From Flavobacteriales bacterium (GTDB lineage Bacteria; Bacteroidota; Bacteroidia; Flavobacteriales_F; PHOS-HE28), in assembly GCA_016721825.1 (NCBI GenBank), contig JADKHI010000004.1, forward strand, positions 248,001 through 312,000: DNA of 64,000 bases. The letters are read 5' to 3'. Both the position numbers and the translations under genes were made by a program. The notes under the pieces were generated by a model. The model searched no databases. It was given only the letters and a program-made list of their open reading frames with translations, and was not told the origin of the DNA. Shown in pieces: positions 31,676 through 40,102 of this stretch. The first letter of the stretch is position 1; every line of letters starts with the position of its first letter.

Positions 31676-32566
31676 TCAACGGATCGCTTCGAACTTGCGC
31701 CTCAAGGCCTCCATCTCGGTGTTCGCCTTGTCCTTGCTGGTCTGCTGCTCGTTCTGCTCTTGCTGGGCTTTCGGCACATTCGCAGCCTGCGCGTTGATGT
31801 CCTTCTGGATCTGGCCCTCCTTCTTCAACAACTTGCTCATGTCCTTCTGCACCTTCAGCAGTTGCTCCTGGGCCTTGGTCATCTTCTTCAGGTCGTCCGC
31901 ATTCTGTGTCAGGTTGTAGCGCGCTTGGTACTTCTGCACGTCGGACTGCAGGTCGACCTGCTTCTCTGCGAGCTTGCCCTTGTCCTTCTTGATGGACTCC
32001 AGATCATCGGTCGCACTGGCGCCTTTCTTCTGCGCCTTGGCCTGGTCTTTCTGCGCACCTTCCACCTTGCCCGTGTACTTGGCCAACACCTTTTGCTGCT
32101 CGTCGATCTGCACTTGCACCACGGCGCGGTTCATACGCACAGCAAGGCTCTGCAGAAAGGCTTCCGACTTTCCCTGGTCGGCCAGAGGTGTGCTGTCGTT
32201 CGCAGCGAATGCGATCGTGAGCGCTGCTGGTGCGCCCTTCCTTCCGCTCACGGCCTGTGCGAGCAGCAAGACCGGTTTCAAGGACACCTCGGGGATGGTG
32301 GCGTCGATGCATTTGATCGGTGTGCCGTTCACGTATTTCAGGCAACGCCCGGTCATTTCGGTCTTGAAGAGCGAGGTCACGGTCCCGGCATCCGCTTCAG
32401 CGATCTGGATGGTGAGGCCGGGCACCTTGAATTTGCCGTTGGTCACTTCGCCCGGTACGGGGCTTACGCTACCGGTCCAGTTGAGCAGGTAGCCGTTCGT
32501 GGTCTTCTCCTGAGCGTGAAGAACGAGGGAGACGAACAGGGCAAAGAACAGGGAAGGGGTGCGCAT
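31676..32566 (-). CDS. secreted coiled-coil protein of unknown function
   Basis: 296 residues with a signal peptide (MRTPSLFFALFVSLVLHAQ). Residues 20-140 are beta-rich. Residues 150-296 form a long Lys/Gln/Ala-rich coiled coil (VLAKYTGKVEGAQKDQAKAQ, KKMTKAQEQLLKVQKDMSKL). No recognised family. The start at 32566 is the only ATG that gives a signal peptide. A probable -7 element (TATCTTC, reverse strand near 32586-32593) lies just upstream. The gene is separated from the upstream ncRNA candidate by a strong terminator, so it is transcribed independently. Confidence 0.72.
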   Translation of the reverse strand: MRTPSLFFALFVSLVLHAQEKTTNGYLLNWTGSVSPVPGEVTNGKFKVPGLTIQIAEADAGTVTSLFKTEMTGRCLKYVNGTPIKCIDATIPEVSLKPVLLLAQAVSGRKGAPAALTIAFAANDSTPLADQGKSEAFLQSLAVRMNRAVVQVQIDEQQKVLAKYTGKVEGAQKDQAKAQKKGASATDDLESIKKDKGKLAEKQVDLQSDVQKYQARYNLTQNADDLKKMTKAQEQLLKVQKDMSKLLKKEGQIQKDINAQAANVPKAQQEQNEQQTSKDKANTEMEALRRKFEAIR

Positions 32567-32622
32567 GTGAAGGGCTTGTGGGGTTGAAGATATCCGCCTC
32601 TGGGGGAAAGGCCGGTCGGTGG

Positions 32623-32657
32623 AAAAAGGAAAGGCGCCCGGGAGGGGGCGCCTTTCC
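32623..32657 (-). terminator. rho-independent terminator of the ncRNA
   Basis: A perfect 12-bp stem: 32646-32657 (GGGCGCCTTTCC in plus sense) with 32628-32639. The loop is six bases and a run of five T (reverse strand, 32627-32623) follows. The strongest terminator in the window. The 2658-2820 part of this 299-base gap holds the ncRNA, its promoter and the operator-like palindrome. Confidence 0.85.
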
Positions 32658-32774
32658 TTGTGTTGGAGCGTGCCTTCCTCCGGATCTCCGGGCTCTCCTG
32701 GCCTTCTACCGGGGATCCCTGTAGATGGCCCCCATCGATCCGGAGGCAAGACACGTTCGTCCAAACACCAACAC
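32623..32774 (-). ncRNA. candidate structured non-coding RNA (6S-like rod), unnamed
   Basis: No ORF fits here, but the reverse strand has a promoter, a folded body and a terminator. The 5' end GTGTTGG (32774-32768) pairs with CCAACAC (32666-32660). Bases 32746-32737 pair perfectly over 10 bp with 32686-32677, extended by a 4-bp outer helix (32752-32755 with 32669-32672). An asymmetric internal loop (32687-32699 against 32731-32736) follows, then an apical hairpin 32700-32730 (GGCC, then TCTAC/GTAGA). The long rod with a central bubble recalls 6S RNA, which traps sigma70 polymerase, and Bacteroidota are known to have divergent 6S forms. Identity is inference; an ncRNA of some kind is well supported. 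Confidence 0.65.
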
Positions 32775-32777
32775 ACC

Positions 32778-32786
32778 GCAAACGTA
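32778..32786 (-). promoter_or_regulatory. -7 promoter element of the ncRNA
   Basis: TACGTTTGC on the reverse strand, an exact TAnnTTTG match, ending four bases before the start of the closing stem at 32774. Confidence 0.55.
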
Positions 32787-32807
32787 GAGGCCACCATAGC
32801 GAGTTAT

Positions 32808-32825
32808 TGTAGTTAACTGACTACA
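32808..32825. promoter_or_regulatory. dyad, possible LuxR-type operator
   Basis: TGTAGT (32808-32813) and ACTACA (32820-32825) are perfect inverted arms around TAACTG. It stands 15 bases before the -7 element TACCTTGG (32841-32848) of the response-regulator gene, where an activator would bind, and 22 bases behind the ncRNA -7 element. Confidence 0.45.
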
Positions 32826-32840
32826 TGGGCGTGCATCGGC

Positions 32841-32848
32841 TACCTTGG
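32841..32848 (+). promoter_or_regulatory. -7 promoter element of the response regulator operon
   Basis: TACCTTGG, 17 bases before the proposed GTG start at 32866; fits the local TAnnTTGS motif. Confidence 0.35.
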
Positions 32849-32865
32849 TTCACGATCTTTGTGAG

Positions 32866-33516
32866 GTGGTGCCCCTGAACATACTGATCGCAGATGACCA
32901 TGTGATCATCCGCCGCGGGCTGCGCAACCTGTTGCAGCACCATCTGCGTGTGCGCAGCATCGAGGAGGCTGGAAGCCTTGCTGAACTTCAGCGGTACTTG
33001 CGCGACAGTTCGCCGGACCTGCTCGTGCTGGACCTGCAATTGGGCGATGGACACGGCTTGGACGTGTTCGAGGACGTGCGACGCGATCATCCGCAGATGC
33101 GCGTCCTGGTGTACACCATGAGCCCTGAGAACATCTACGCGCCGCGTGTGATGGCCATGGGCGGGGCCGGGTTCCTGAGCAAGCAGGCCAGCGAAGAGGA
33201 GGTGTTGACCGCAGTGCGCCGCGTGATGCAGGGCAAGGAATACCGCAGTCATGAGCACGAACTGAAGCGCATGGGCACGAGCGCCCCTGCATCCACGGAA
33301 GGAGCAGGCGATCCATTCGCGGGGTTGTCCGACCGCGAGTTGCGGGTCATGAACGAACTGCTGAACGGAGCCACGGTGAAGGACATCGCGGAGCGTTTGG
33401 ACCTTCGGCCCACCACGGTGGCCACCTACAAGGCGCGCTTGTTCGACAAACTCGGTGTGTCAAACGTGCTGGATCTTCAGCGCATCGCCACCCTGCATGG
33501 GTATTTCCTTTCCTGA
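32866..33516 (+). CDS. NarL/FixJ-family response regulator
   Basis: 216 residues. Receiver domain first: NILIADDHVIIRRGLRN with the acidic pair, phosphoacceptor Asp in LLVLDLQLGDGHG, and the conserved Lys in GAGFLSKQAS. Then a LuxR-type helix-turn-helix: LSDRELRVMNELLNGATVKD, then IAERLDLRPTTVATYKAR and LFDKLGVSN. It should be phosphorylated by the kinase encoded next, whose start overlaps this gene by 20 bases. No ATG is available; GTG at 32866 (or 32869) fits the domain start, and a TTG at 32845 lies inside the promoter element. A dyad upstream may be an autoregulatory site. Confidence 0.9.
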   Translation: MVPLNILIADDHVIIRRGLRNLLQHHLRVRSIEEAGSLAELQRYLRDSSPDLLVLDLQLGDGHGLDVFEDVRRDHPQMRVLVYTMSPENIYAPRVMAMGGAGFLSKQASEEEVLTAVRRVMQGKEYRSHEHELKRMGTSAPASTEGAGDPFAGLSDRELRVMNELLNGATVKDIAERLDLRPTTVATYKARLFDKLGVSNVLDLQRIATLHGYFLS

Positions 33517-36500
33517 GCCCCGCCGGTCGCGGTCGCTCGCATTGATCGGCACCTTGCTGCTGTTCGCCTTGCAACAGCTTGCGGCCCAGCCGAACTGGCC
33601 CCCGCAACAGTACACCTCGGAGAACGGGTTGCCGCAGAACAGCGTGCTCAGCCTGGCCATGGACGGCAACGGTTACCTCTGGTTCACGACCGAAGGGGGC
33701 CTCGTGCGCTTTGATGGCACGGCCTTCCACCTGCCCGTGTTGCCCCGGGTGACAGGCAGCAGCCAGGAGCGGATGCGCCAGGTCATTTCCACGTTCGATG
33801 GTGCGTTGTTGGTCGACAATGCATCGGGAGACCTCTTCGAGGTGCGCGACATGAAGGTGCAGCGGTCGTGGCGACCCGACAAGGAGCATGACCTGACGCC
33901 GAGGATCAGTGGTGGGGTCTGCTCTGCGGATCTGCTTCGGCGCATGTTCTCCAAGGCCTCACCGCTGCCCGGGCGGTCGGAATGGGGCCCCGGGCCCTTG
34001 CGCATGATCGCCCTCACTGCACACGACTGGTACATCCACGGTCGGACCGGACTGATGCAATATCGAGATACGGTGCTGCTTCGAACGATCCCCTTACCCA
34101 AAGGTCTCGGTGATGTGTTCCTGTTGAACGGGTCCGTCTACGGATTGGACCTGCAGCAGCGGTTCTTCCGCGTGGACCTACAGCGCGGAAGGGTCGAAGG
34201 GGCCACGCTGGAAGGACTTGATGTCAGCGCCATTGAACCGAAGGCCAAGGGCTGGCTGCTGAACCAGCGCCAAGGCGAACCGTGGGCCTACCTGCGCGAT
34301 GGCTCGGAAGTGTACCTCATTCGTCCGGGCAAGGACCCCGGAACACTGCGTGCCGAACACCTGCCCGTGTCGTTGCCCGAAGGCTGTGCGGTCAGCGATC
34401 TGCTGTGGAGCGATCGGCATCACCTCTTCGTGGCCGGTACGGACACCAAGGGCCTGTTCATCTATCGGGAACGGCACATGCGAACACGTTTGTGCGCCAC
34501 CGCCGGCTCGGCTTCCAACAACGCCTACTATGCGGTGGCCGCTTATGACAGCATGAAGGTTCTGGCCCTGTCGGTGGACCACCGAACACTGTTCAGTAAG
34601 GAGGGCTGCGAGCCTTACACGGCGCTGCCCGAGCCTGTCAATTTCCAGGTCTTGAACGTGCTGAGCGATGGTCGCCTGGTCCTAGCACGCCTGAACCAAG
34701 TGGTCTTCCTCGATACGCGAACAGGGGCCACATCTTACCAGGAAATGGAACGTGGGCAGCAGATGATGTCCTTTCTGGAGCGGGGTGCTGAACTGTGGGT
34801 CGGTCACGGGCAAGGGCTGCAGGTGATCCGGGATGGTAAGGTGACCCCGGTGTTCACGAGCAACACCATCACCGTGTTGCGCAACGTGGGGGATGAGGTC
34901 TGGTGCGGTACCTGTCACAATGTGTTGCGGTATCAGCCCACCACCGGCAAGGTGGACACACTGAAGATCCCCGGCGATGGTTGTCTGCGGTCCATGGAAG
35001 TGTATGAGGGACGCGTGTTCATTGGCACCTATGGCGGAGGTGCGTATGTCTATGACCACGGCAGGCTCCAGCGCCTTCCGATGGACCGGCAGGGTTTTCT
35101 CACCCACGTGCACACCTTCATGCCCGATGCACGAGGTCGCATGTGGATCAGCTCGAACCGGGGCCTGTTCAGCGTGTCCTTGGGGGATATCGATGCGTAC
35201 ATGGCCGACACCACCAACCACGTCTACTACGCTTACTACGGGCGGAACGAGGGCATCCTGAACCCTGAGTTCAACGGTGGTTGCGACCCCGCCTATGTGC
35301 GACTTGCTGATGGTCGCGCGCTCTTTCCCACGCTCGATGGTCTGGTGGAGTTCGACCCGGACCAAGTGCCGGACCCAGTGCCCCAGGGGCGAGTGCTTGT
35401 GGAAGGGGTGCGCATTGACGGGGTGTCCGTGGACCCGAGGGCCGAGCTTGTTCTGGAGCCCGGTCAGCAGGAGATCAGCGTACTGTTCTCCCTGGCCTAT
35501 TGGGGCGCGCAGGCGAACATGCAGTTGGAGTACACACTGTCCAGCATTCAGGACCATTGGCAACCCATCGCGGCCAGCGAACGGGAGCTGCGCTTTTCCC
35601 GTCTGCCCCCCGGCATATACGTGCTCACCATCCGCAAGCTCGGGGCGCGAGCGGAGGAGGAGCCTACGCGGCTGCGGTTCCAAGTGCTGGCGCCTTTCTA
35701 CAGGCAACGCTGGTTCCTGGTCATGTTGGCCATGCTTGTGGTCCTGCTCTTTTTCGGGGCCATACGCCTGAACGAGATGCGGTTGCGCAACCGGAACTTG
35801 GAGCTGGAGACCGCGGTGAAGGAACGTACGCGCGAAATGGAGCAGGCGAACGAACGGCTGCGCAGTTCCATGGAGGTGAAGGAGCGCCTGGTGTCCATCA
35901 TTTCGCACGACATCGTTACCCCGCTCCGCTTCATCGCCCGCGTGGCCCGCAGCACCAACCGGACCCCCGAGGTGAACGTGGAGCTTTCCGACAATCTGCG
36001 TGACATCGCGCTCAGCAGCGACAAGCTCTACGCGAACGCCCGCAACATGCTCAGTTGGATCAAGCACCAGGAGGGGCACATCGAGCTGCGACCACTGCAC
36101 GTGGCCCTGAACCCCTTGGTGGAGGAAGCGCTGGACATGGTGCGGGAACTGGCGGCCAGCCAGGGCGACGTGCTGATCAACGATGTGCCGCTCGATGATG
36201 TGTTGCGCACCGACCGCGACCTGTTGTTGATCATCCTGCAGAACATCATCTCCAACGCGGTCAACTACACGCGTAATGGCGAAGTGCGCGTGCTCGGCGG
36301 GCAGAAGGACGATCACTACGAGCTGTGCATCAGCGATTCCGGACCGGGCATCACCCCCAAGGCGGAGGCGCACATCAACGACATCCTCGCCGGACAGCGC
36401 GGACGGCGCGGCATGGACCATGGCGACCCGGAGATGCAGGGTCTGGGCTACGTGATCGTCGGTGAGCTGGCCACGCTGCTGGGTGGCGCGGTGGAAGTAG

Positions 36501-36577
36501 GCAACGGCCCCAATGGCGGCGCCAAGGTCACCATCCAACTACCCCTGCAAGCGGTTGAAGGGGACCCCGGGACCTGA
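33497..36577 (+). CDS. beta-propeller (Reg_prop/Y_Y_Y) sensor histidine kinase
   Basis: 1026 residues. Signal segment (LALIGTLLLFALQQLAAQ), then about 620 residues of two-component-regulator propeller, including the typical YTSENGLPQNSVLSLAMDG and YLWFTTEGGLVRFDG. A Y_Y_Y domain follows near 630-735 (LRFSRLPPGIYVLTIRKLG), then one helix at about 745-765, a coiled coil, HisKA with H-box SIISHDIVTPLRFIARVAR, and HATPase (NIISNAVNYTRNG, SDSGPGITP, GLGYVIVGEL). The sensor layout is that of hybrid polysaccharide sensors, but there is no fused receiver or AraC domain. The partner regulator is the overlapping upstream gene. The stimulus is unknown. Confidence 0.9.
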   Translation: MGISFPEPRRSRSLALIGTLLLFALQQLAAQPNWPPQQYTSENGLPQNSVLSLAMDGNGYLWFTTEGGLVRFDGTAFHLPVLPRVTGSSQERMRQVISTFDGALLVDNASGDLFEVRDMKVQRSWRPDKEHDLTPRISGGVCSADLLRRMFSKASPLPGRSEWGPGPLRMIALTAHDWYIHGRTGLMQYRDTVLLRTIPLPKGLGDVFLLNGSVYGLDLQQRFFRVDLQRGRVEGATLEGLDVSAIEPKAKGWLLNQRQGEPWAYLRDGSEVYLIRPGKDPGTLRAEHLPVSLPEGCAVSDLLWSDRHHLFVAGTDTKGLFIYRERHMRTRLCATAGSASNNAYYAVAAYDSMKVLALSVDHRTLFSKEGCEPYTALPEPVNFQVLNVLSDGRLVLARLNQVVFLDTRTGATSYQEMERGQQMMSFLERGAELWVGHGQGLQVIRDGKVTPVFTSNTITVLRNVGDEVWCGTCHNVLRYQPTTGKVDTLKIPGDGCLRSMEVYEGRVFIGTYGGGAYVYDHGRLQRLPMDRQGFLTHVHTFMPDARGRMWISSNRGLFSVSLGDIDAYMADTTNHVYYAYYGRNEGILNPEFNGGCDPAYVRLADGRALFPTLDGLVEFDPDQVPDPVPQGRVLVEGVRIDGVSVDPRAELVLEPGQQEISVLFSLAYWGAQANMQLEYTLSSIQDHWQPIAASERELRFSRLPPGIYVLTIRKLGARAEEEPTRLRFQVLAPFYRQRWFLVMLAMLVVLLFFGAIRLNEMRLRNRNLELETAVKERTREMEQANERLRSSMEVKERLVSIISHDIVTPLRFIARVARSTNRTPEVNVELSDNLRDIALSSDKLYANARNMLSWIKHQEGHIELRPLHVALNPLVEEALDMVRELAASQGDVLINDVPLDDVLRTDRDLLLIILQNIISNAVNYTRNGEVRVLGGQKDDHYELCISDSGPGITPKAEAHINDILAGQRGRRGMDHGDPEMQGLGYVIVGELATLLGGAVEVGNGPNGGAKVTIQLPLQAVEGDPGT

Positions 36578-36578
36578 T

Positions 36579-38447
36579 TCAGTTGTCCTTGATGATCGTC
36601 TTGCGGAACGGTCCCTTCGTTGTGCGCACATCGATCACGTAGAGGCCAGCGGGCAGCGCTGCGGTGTTCAGTACCGCCCGACCTGGACCTTGATGCCGGT
36701 CCACCATCAACCGCTGTCCACTTAAGTTGAACAGTTCGATGGAAAGCAACCGATCCTCGGATGCGTCCACGGTCAGTTGGTCCTCGAACGGTATGGGATG
36801 AACCGACACGTCCACGACATTGGTCCGGGTCACCGGCACAGTCTCGGAAAGCGTACTGGTCCCATCCGAATCGATCTGGCGAAGGCGGTAGTATGAGGTG
36901 CCGTTCAAGGGTTCGGTATCCTGCGCGGTGTAGTTCAGCAACGCCTGACTGTCGCCCGCGCCTTGGCGTTCAGCGACCACGTTCCAGTCCAGCAGGTCGG
37001 CGCTGCGCTCCACTTCGAACAGGGCGTTGTTCCGTTCCGTCGCAGTGGACCAGGCGAGGTCAACGACGCGCTCTTCGCTCTGTGCATTGAAGGAGATGAG
37101 CTCGATGGGCAGTGGCGTGGATTCACGGTTCACGGTACCCAACGTGAAACGAAGTCCATTCGCCAAGGCGCTGATGCCGGTGAAGCGGAAGTTGTTGCCT
37201 GAGGGATTGGTCGCTCCACTGATCGCGGTCTCGTCGGCGAACAGTCCGTCGTTGTCCGTGTCGACGAGCAAGCGCAGATCCGCCATGTTAACAGGGTTCA
37301 GCCCGGTCAGGTCGAAGGTGATGTCCAAACTGCCCACGTCCACGGCCGTGTTGCTGGCGTTCACCTCGCTGACGCGCCATACCCGGGCAAGCCGTCCTTG
37401 TAGAGCAGGCGGAAAGTCGCTGACGCCCCAGGAACCCATGGCCGCATTGTTGTGCCCCCAAAGCAGGTATTCGTTGTCGCCCAGTCCGCTGGCGTTGTTG
37501 ATGCGCACGATGCCACTTCCCTTGGAGTCCGTGTGCAGGTCCGTGCTGGTGCGTCGGCCAATGCCGGCCACGTCATGGTCGAAGTTCCCGTTGGCGGGCA
37601 GGTCCTGCGTGTAGAGGTCGTTGGTGCTGAGCGTGGTTCCGTACTTCGCTGCGAGGTAGTTGTTCACCAGCGTCTGCTGCACACTGTTCAGCACCGCGTT
37701 GTACAGGATCACTTCGCTCATGCGCCCATTGAAACGCGAGGTGTTCGCCCCGCTGCCGGTGTGACCTTGTAGGACACCGAGCAAGAGGTTCGAGCTGTAA
37801 TTCGGAATGCTCGTGCTCGTTTCTGCGGCATTGCCGGTGGCGGTGCCCGCGTTGAACAGCACTTGGTCCTGTGCGTTCGAAGGCGTGGCGCCGTGGTAGG
37901 TGAAGCCACCGAGGTAGGTCACTCCGGTCGTCAGGTTGTCACTGCTGCTGGCGCGATTGCCCGTCCCGTCGATGTCGAGGTGCTGCGCGAGGTTGGCGCC
38001 GGAATTCCAGAAGAACCAGTTGTAAGCCTGCTGCACATCCACGCCGTTCCGCTTGCCGAACACGCAACGTGGGGCGGAGATCGCCGTGCCTGCGTTCAGG
38101 TTGAACACCGCGAACGCTGTAAGGCCGGTCATGCCTTCCAACGTGCTGTTGTCGTTCACTTGCAGGAAGTCGGGGGTTGTCTGATCGTTGTCGAACTGGA
38201 TGGCCGGGTAGCCATTGATCGAACTCGTGAGGTAGATGGGCTGGCGGTTCGAAGTGGACTGGTTCGCGTGGTTCGCGTTTCCGGAACGATCGGCCCATTG
38301 GCTTACCGCCAAGGTGGGTGCGGTGACACCCTGGTCCGCAGAAAGCCATAAGATGTTGGTCGCGCTGGAACCCACACCGCCAGGGCCCGTTTGCGCCATT
38401 ACGGACACCATTGATAACACGGAAAGACTAGAGAGAGAGTGCCGCAT
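36579..38447 (-). CDS. T9SS-secreted LamG-like surface protein
   Basis: 622 residues with a signal peptide (RHSLSSLSVLSMVSVMAQ). An N-terminal concanavalin/LamG-like region follows (NILWLSADQGVTAPT, SQWADRSGNANHANQ, MSEVILYNAVLNSVQQTLV) and the common DUF-like block YLLWGHNNAAMGSWG. Next is a fibronectin-like segment (LPIELISFNAQSEERVVDLA, with FEVERSADLLDW). It ends in a T9SS type A sorting domain (VHPIPFEDQLTVDASEDRLL, then LPAGLYVIDVRTTKG). Probably exported and either attached at the cell surface or released. Converges on the kinase with one base between stops. Confidence 0.82.
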   Translation of the reverse strand: MRHSLSSLSVLSMVSVMAQTGPGGVGSSATNILWLSADQGVTAPTLAVSQWADRSGNANHANQSTSNRQPIYLTSSINGYPAIQFDNDQTTPDFLQVNDNSTLEGMTGLTAFAVFNLNAGTAISAPRCVFGKRNGVDVQQAYNWFFWNSGANLAQHLDIDGTGNRASSSDNLTTGVTYLGGFTYHGATPSNAQDQVLFNAGTATGNAAETSTSIPNYSSNLLLGVLQGHTGSGANTSRFNGRMSEVILYNAVLNSVQQTLVNNYLAAKYGTTLSTNDLYTQDLPANGNFDHDVAGIGRRTSTDLHTDSKGSGIVRINNASGLGDNEYLLWGHNNAAMGSWGVSDFPPALQGRLARVWRVSEVNASNTAVDVGSLDITFDLTGLNPVNMADLRLLVDTDNDGLFADETAISGATNPSGNNFRFTGISALANGLRFTLGTVNRESTPLPIELISFNAQSEERVVDLAWSTATERNNALFEVERSADLLDWNVVAERQGAGDSQALLNYTAQDTEPLNGTSYYRLRQIDSDGTSTLSETVPVTRTNVVDVSVHPIPFEDQLTVDASEDRLLSIELFNLSGQRLMVDRHQGPGRAVLNTAALPAGLYVIDVRTTKGPFRKTIIKDN

Positions 38448-38563
38448 GATCCGCACAGGTTGCGGCTTTCTACGCGACCCGGCCCGATCGGTTGGACCGT
38501 TCTTCAAGTTCTTTTTCCGGTCACTTTTAACATTCGTTGACAGCGCCCAGCGAGGAGCACTTC

Positions 38564-38572
38564 TAGTTTCGC
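38564..38572 (+). promoter_or_regulatory. -7 promoter element of the DUF2807 gene
   Basis: TAGTTTCGC, 22 bases before the ATG, with a TTG at 38537-38539 (24-base spacing, a little long). Confidence 0.4.
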
Positions 38573-38594
38573 TAACACCAACACACAGATCACC

Positions 38595-39326
38595 ATGTCA
38601 CGCCTCACCACCCTGTTCGCAGCACTTGCTTTCACCACTGTCGGGGTGTTCGCCGCTCGGTGCGATCATGTGGAAGGCTCCGGGAATGTGGTGCGTAGGA
38701 CGCTCGATCTGCAGGCCTTCCATGGCATTGCGGTGGAGGGCTCCATCGATGTGGTGCTCACCCCTTCAGGAAGCCAGAAGGTGGAAGTGGAAGCACAAGA
38801 GAACTTGGTCGGTCTCGTGACCACCGAGGTGCGCAACGGCGTGTGGACGATCAGCACAAGCAAAGGCTTCAGTACCAGTAAGCCATTCGTCGTACATGTC
38901 AGCGTTCCGGTGATCGACGTGGTACGGATCGACGGCTCGGGTGATGTGAAGGGCACGGGTGCGTTCACGGCGGGCCGGGTGCAACTGGCCATTCAAGGCA
39001 GCGGCGACATCGATCTGGCGTTCAACGCCAGTGGCTTGGAGGCCAGCGTGGAAGGTTCCGGGGATGTGAAGCTCAGCGGCCGTTGTGTCGACCTGAAGGC
39101 CAACGTGCAAGGCAGCGGCGACATCAACGCGAAGGACCTGGTGGCCGAGAATGCATCAGTATCCACAGCCGGTAGCGGCAACATCACGGTGTACACCAGC
39201 GGTCGATTGAACGCAGCGGTGGCCGGTAGTGGTGATGTGGTCTACAGCGGAGATCCCGCCAACGTGAGCACCAGTGTGGCCGGTTCAGGCGAAGTGCGCG
39301 CGATCCGCACCAGCGGAAGGCTCTGA
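38595..39326 (+). CDS. DUF2807 (head GIN domain) protein
   Basis: 243 residues with a signal peptide (MSRLTTLFAALAFTTVGVFA). The body is a right-handed beta-helix built of repeats with a GSGDV/GSGDI core (IDGSGDVKGTG, IQGSGDIDLAF, VEGSGDVKLSG, VQGSGDINAKD, VAGSGDVVYSG). This is the DUF2807 / putative auto-transporter adhesin head pattern, common as exported proteins in Bacteroidota. Function not established. Good promoter motif upstream. Confidence 0.9.
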   Translation: MSRLTTLFAALAFTTVGVFAARCDHVEGSGNVVRRTLDLQAFHGIAVEGSIDVVLTPSGSQKVEVEAQENLVGLVTTEVRNGVWTISTSKGFSTSKPFVVHVSVPVIDVVRIDGSGDVKGTGAFTAGRVQLAIQGSGDIDLAFNASGLEASVEGSGDVKLSGRCVDLKANVQGSGDINAKDLVAENASVSTAGSGNITVYTSGRLNAAVAGSGDVVYSGDPANVSTSVAGSGEVRAIRTSGRL

Positions 39327-39337
39327 ACGAAGAACGA

Positions 39338-39961
39338 TCAACCGCCGATCACGCTGGTGCCGGTGAAGGTCACTGGGCGCAGTACGGGATTGCCGTTCAC
39401 CAGGGCCTGCACATAGTAGTGGCCAGGTGTCAGAAGCTCGGCGTTCACCCGGATCTCGTCGGACTGAACATCCAGTTGCAAGGGGATGAACTGGCCGCGG
39501 TCGTTCAACAGCTTCAGCTCCGTGATCGTGCCATCCGCGGTCACCAGGAAGCGGCCCGGCTCAGCTTGCGAGTAGATGTTCAACTGCGGCACAGGTTGGT
39601 GTGCTACAGCGAACACATCGGAAAGCTCGGTCGGTACGCCACCTTCCAAGGAAAGCAGGCGGTAATAGGAGATGTCAGTGAAGGGGTGCGCGTCCATCAC
39701 CGTGTAGGTGGTGGTCTCCGTGCGGCCGGTGCCAGCGGTGCCCGTGGCGGTCTCCCAGGTCAGCCCGTTCTGTGAGCGCTGCACCAGGAAGAACTCGTTC
39801 GGTCGTTCGGACACCGTGGTCCAGTGGAGCCGCACTCCATCGGGTCCAGCGCTTTCAGCCACAAAGGAGACGAGCTCCAGTTCGGCCTCCAACGGTTCAG
39901 CATTCTGGGCAAAGGCCGGAGCGGTGGCCAGCATCAGCACCAAGGGGAAGTAAGCGTTCAT
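39338..39961 (-). CDS. exported fibronectin-like protein with degenerate sorting domain
   Basis: 207 residues with a signal peptide (MNAYFPLVLMLATAPAFAQ). It resembles the segment before T9SS tails: ELELVSFVAESAGPDGVRLH, then FFLVQRSQNGLTWE and ISYYRLLSLEGG. The last 80 residues follow the sorting-domain layout (LNIYSQAEPGRFLVTADG, LKLLNDRGQF, TPGHYYVQALVNG). They lack the usual YPNP box. Probably periplasmic or surface exposed; role unknown. Converges on the DUF2807 gene. Confidence 0.7.
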   Translation of the reverse strand: MNAYFPLVLMLATAPAFAQNAEPLEAELELVSFVAESAGPDGVRLHWTTVSERPNEFFLVQRSQNGLTWETATGTAGTGRTETTTYTVMDAHPFTDISYYRLLSLEGGVPTELSDVFAVAHQPVPQLNIYSQAEPGRFLVTADGTITELKLLNDRGQFIPLQLDVQSDEIRVNAELLTPGHYYVQALVNGNPVLRPVTFTGTSVIGG

Positions 39962-40020
39962 GGTCCGTTCGGTTGAGTGGACCCTTGAACGGGAGAAGTA
40001 CGCAAGAGGTTCCAATACAT

Positions 40021-40039
40021 CCTAGGCCATGGCCCTAGG
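40021..40039. repeat. CCTAGG-bounded palindrome
   Basis: CCTAGGCCATGGCCCTAGG is an almost perfect inverted repeat (one extra C). It lies between the TfoX-like gene end (40103) and the next start (39961). Could act as a terminator hairpin for the TfoX-like gene, although no T-run follows. Confidence 0.5.
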
Positions 40040-40102
40040 AACCCACGAACGGTCGTTCACCAATCCTTGGCACGCCTGGGCTTGCACGGGCCATGTCGAC
40101 GC

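Noticed and set aside
34682..36538. 618-codon reverse frame opposite the propeller kinase
   Set aside because: Composition is that of an antisense shadow; the forward kinase has all expected motifs.
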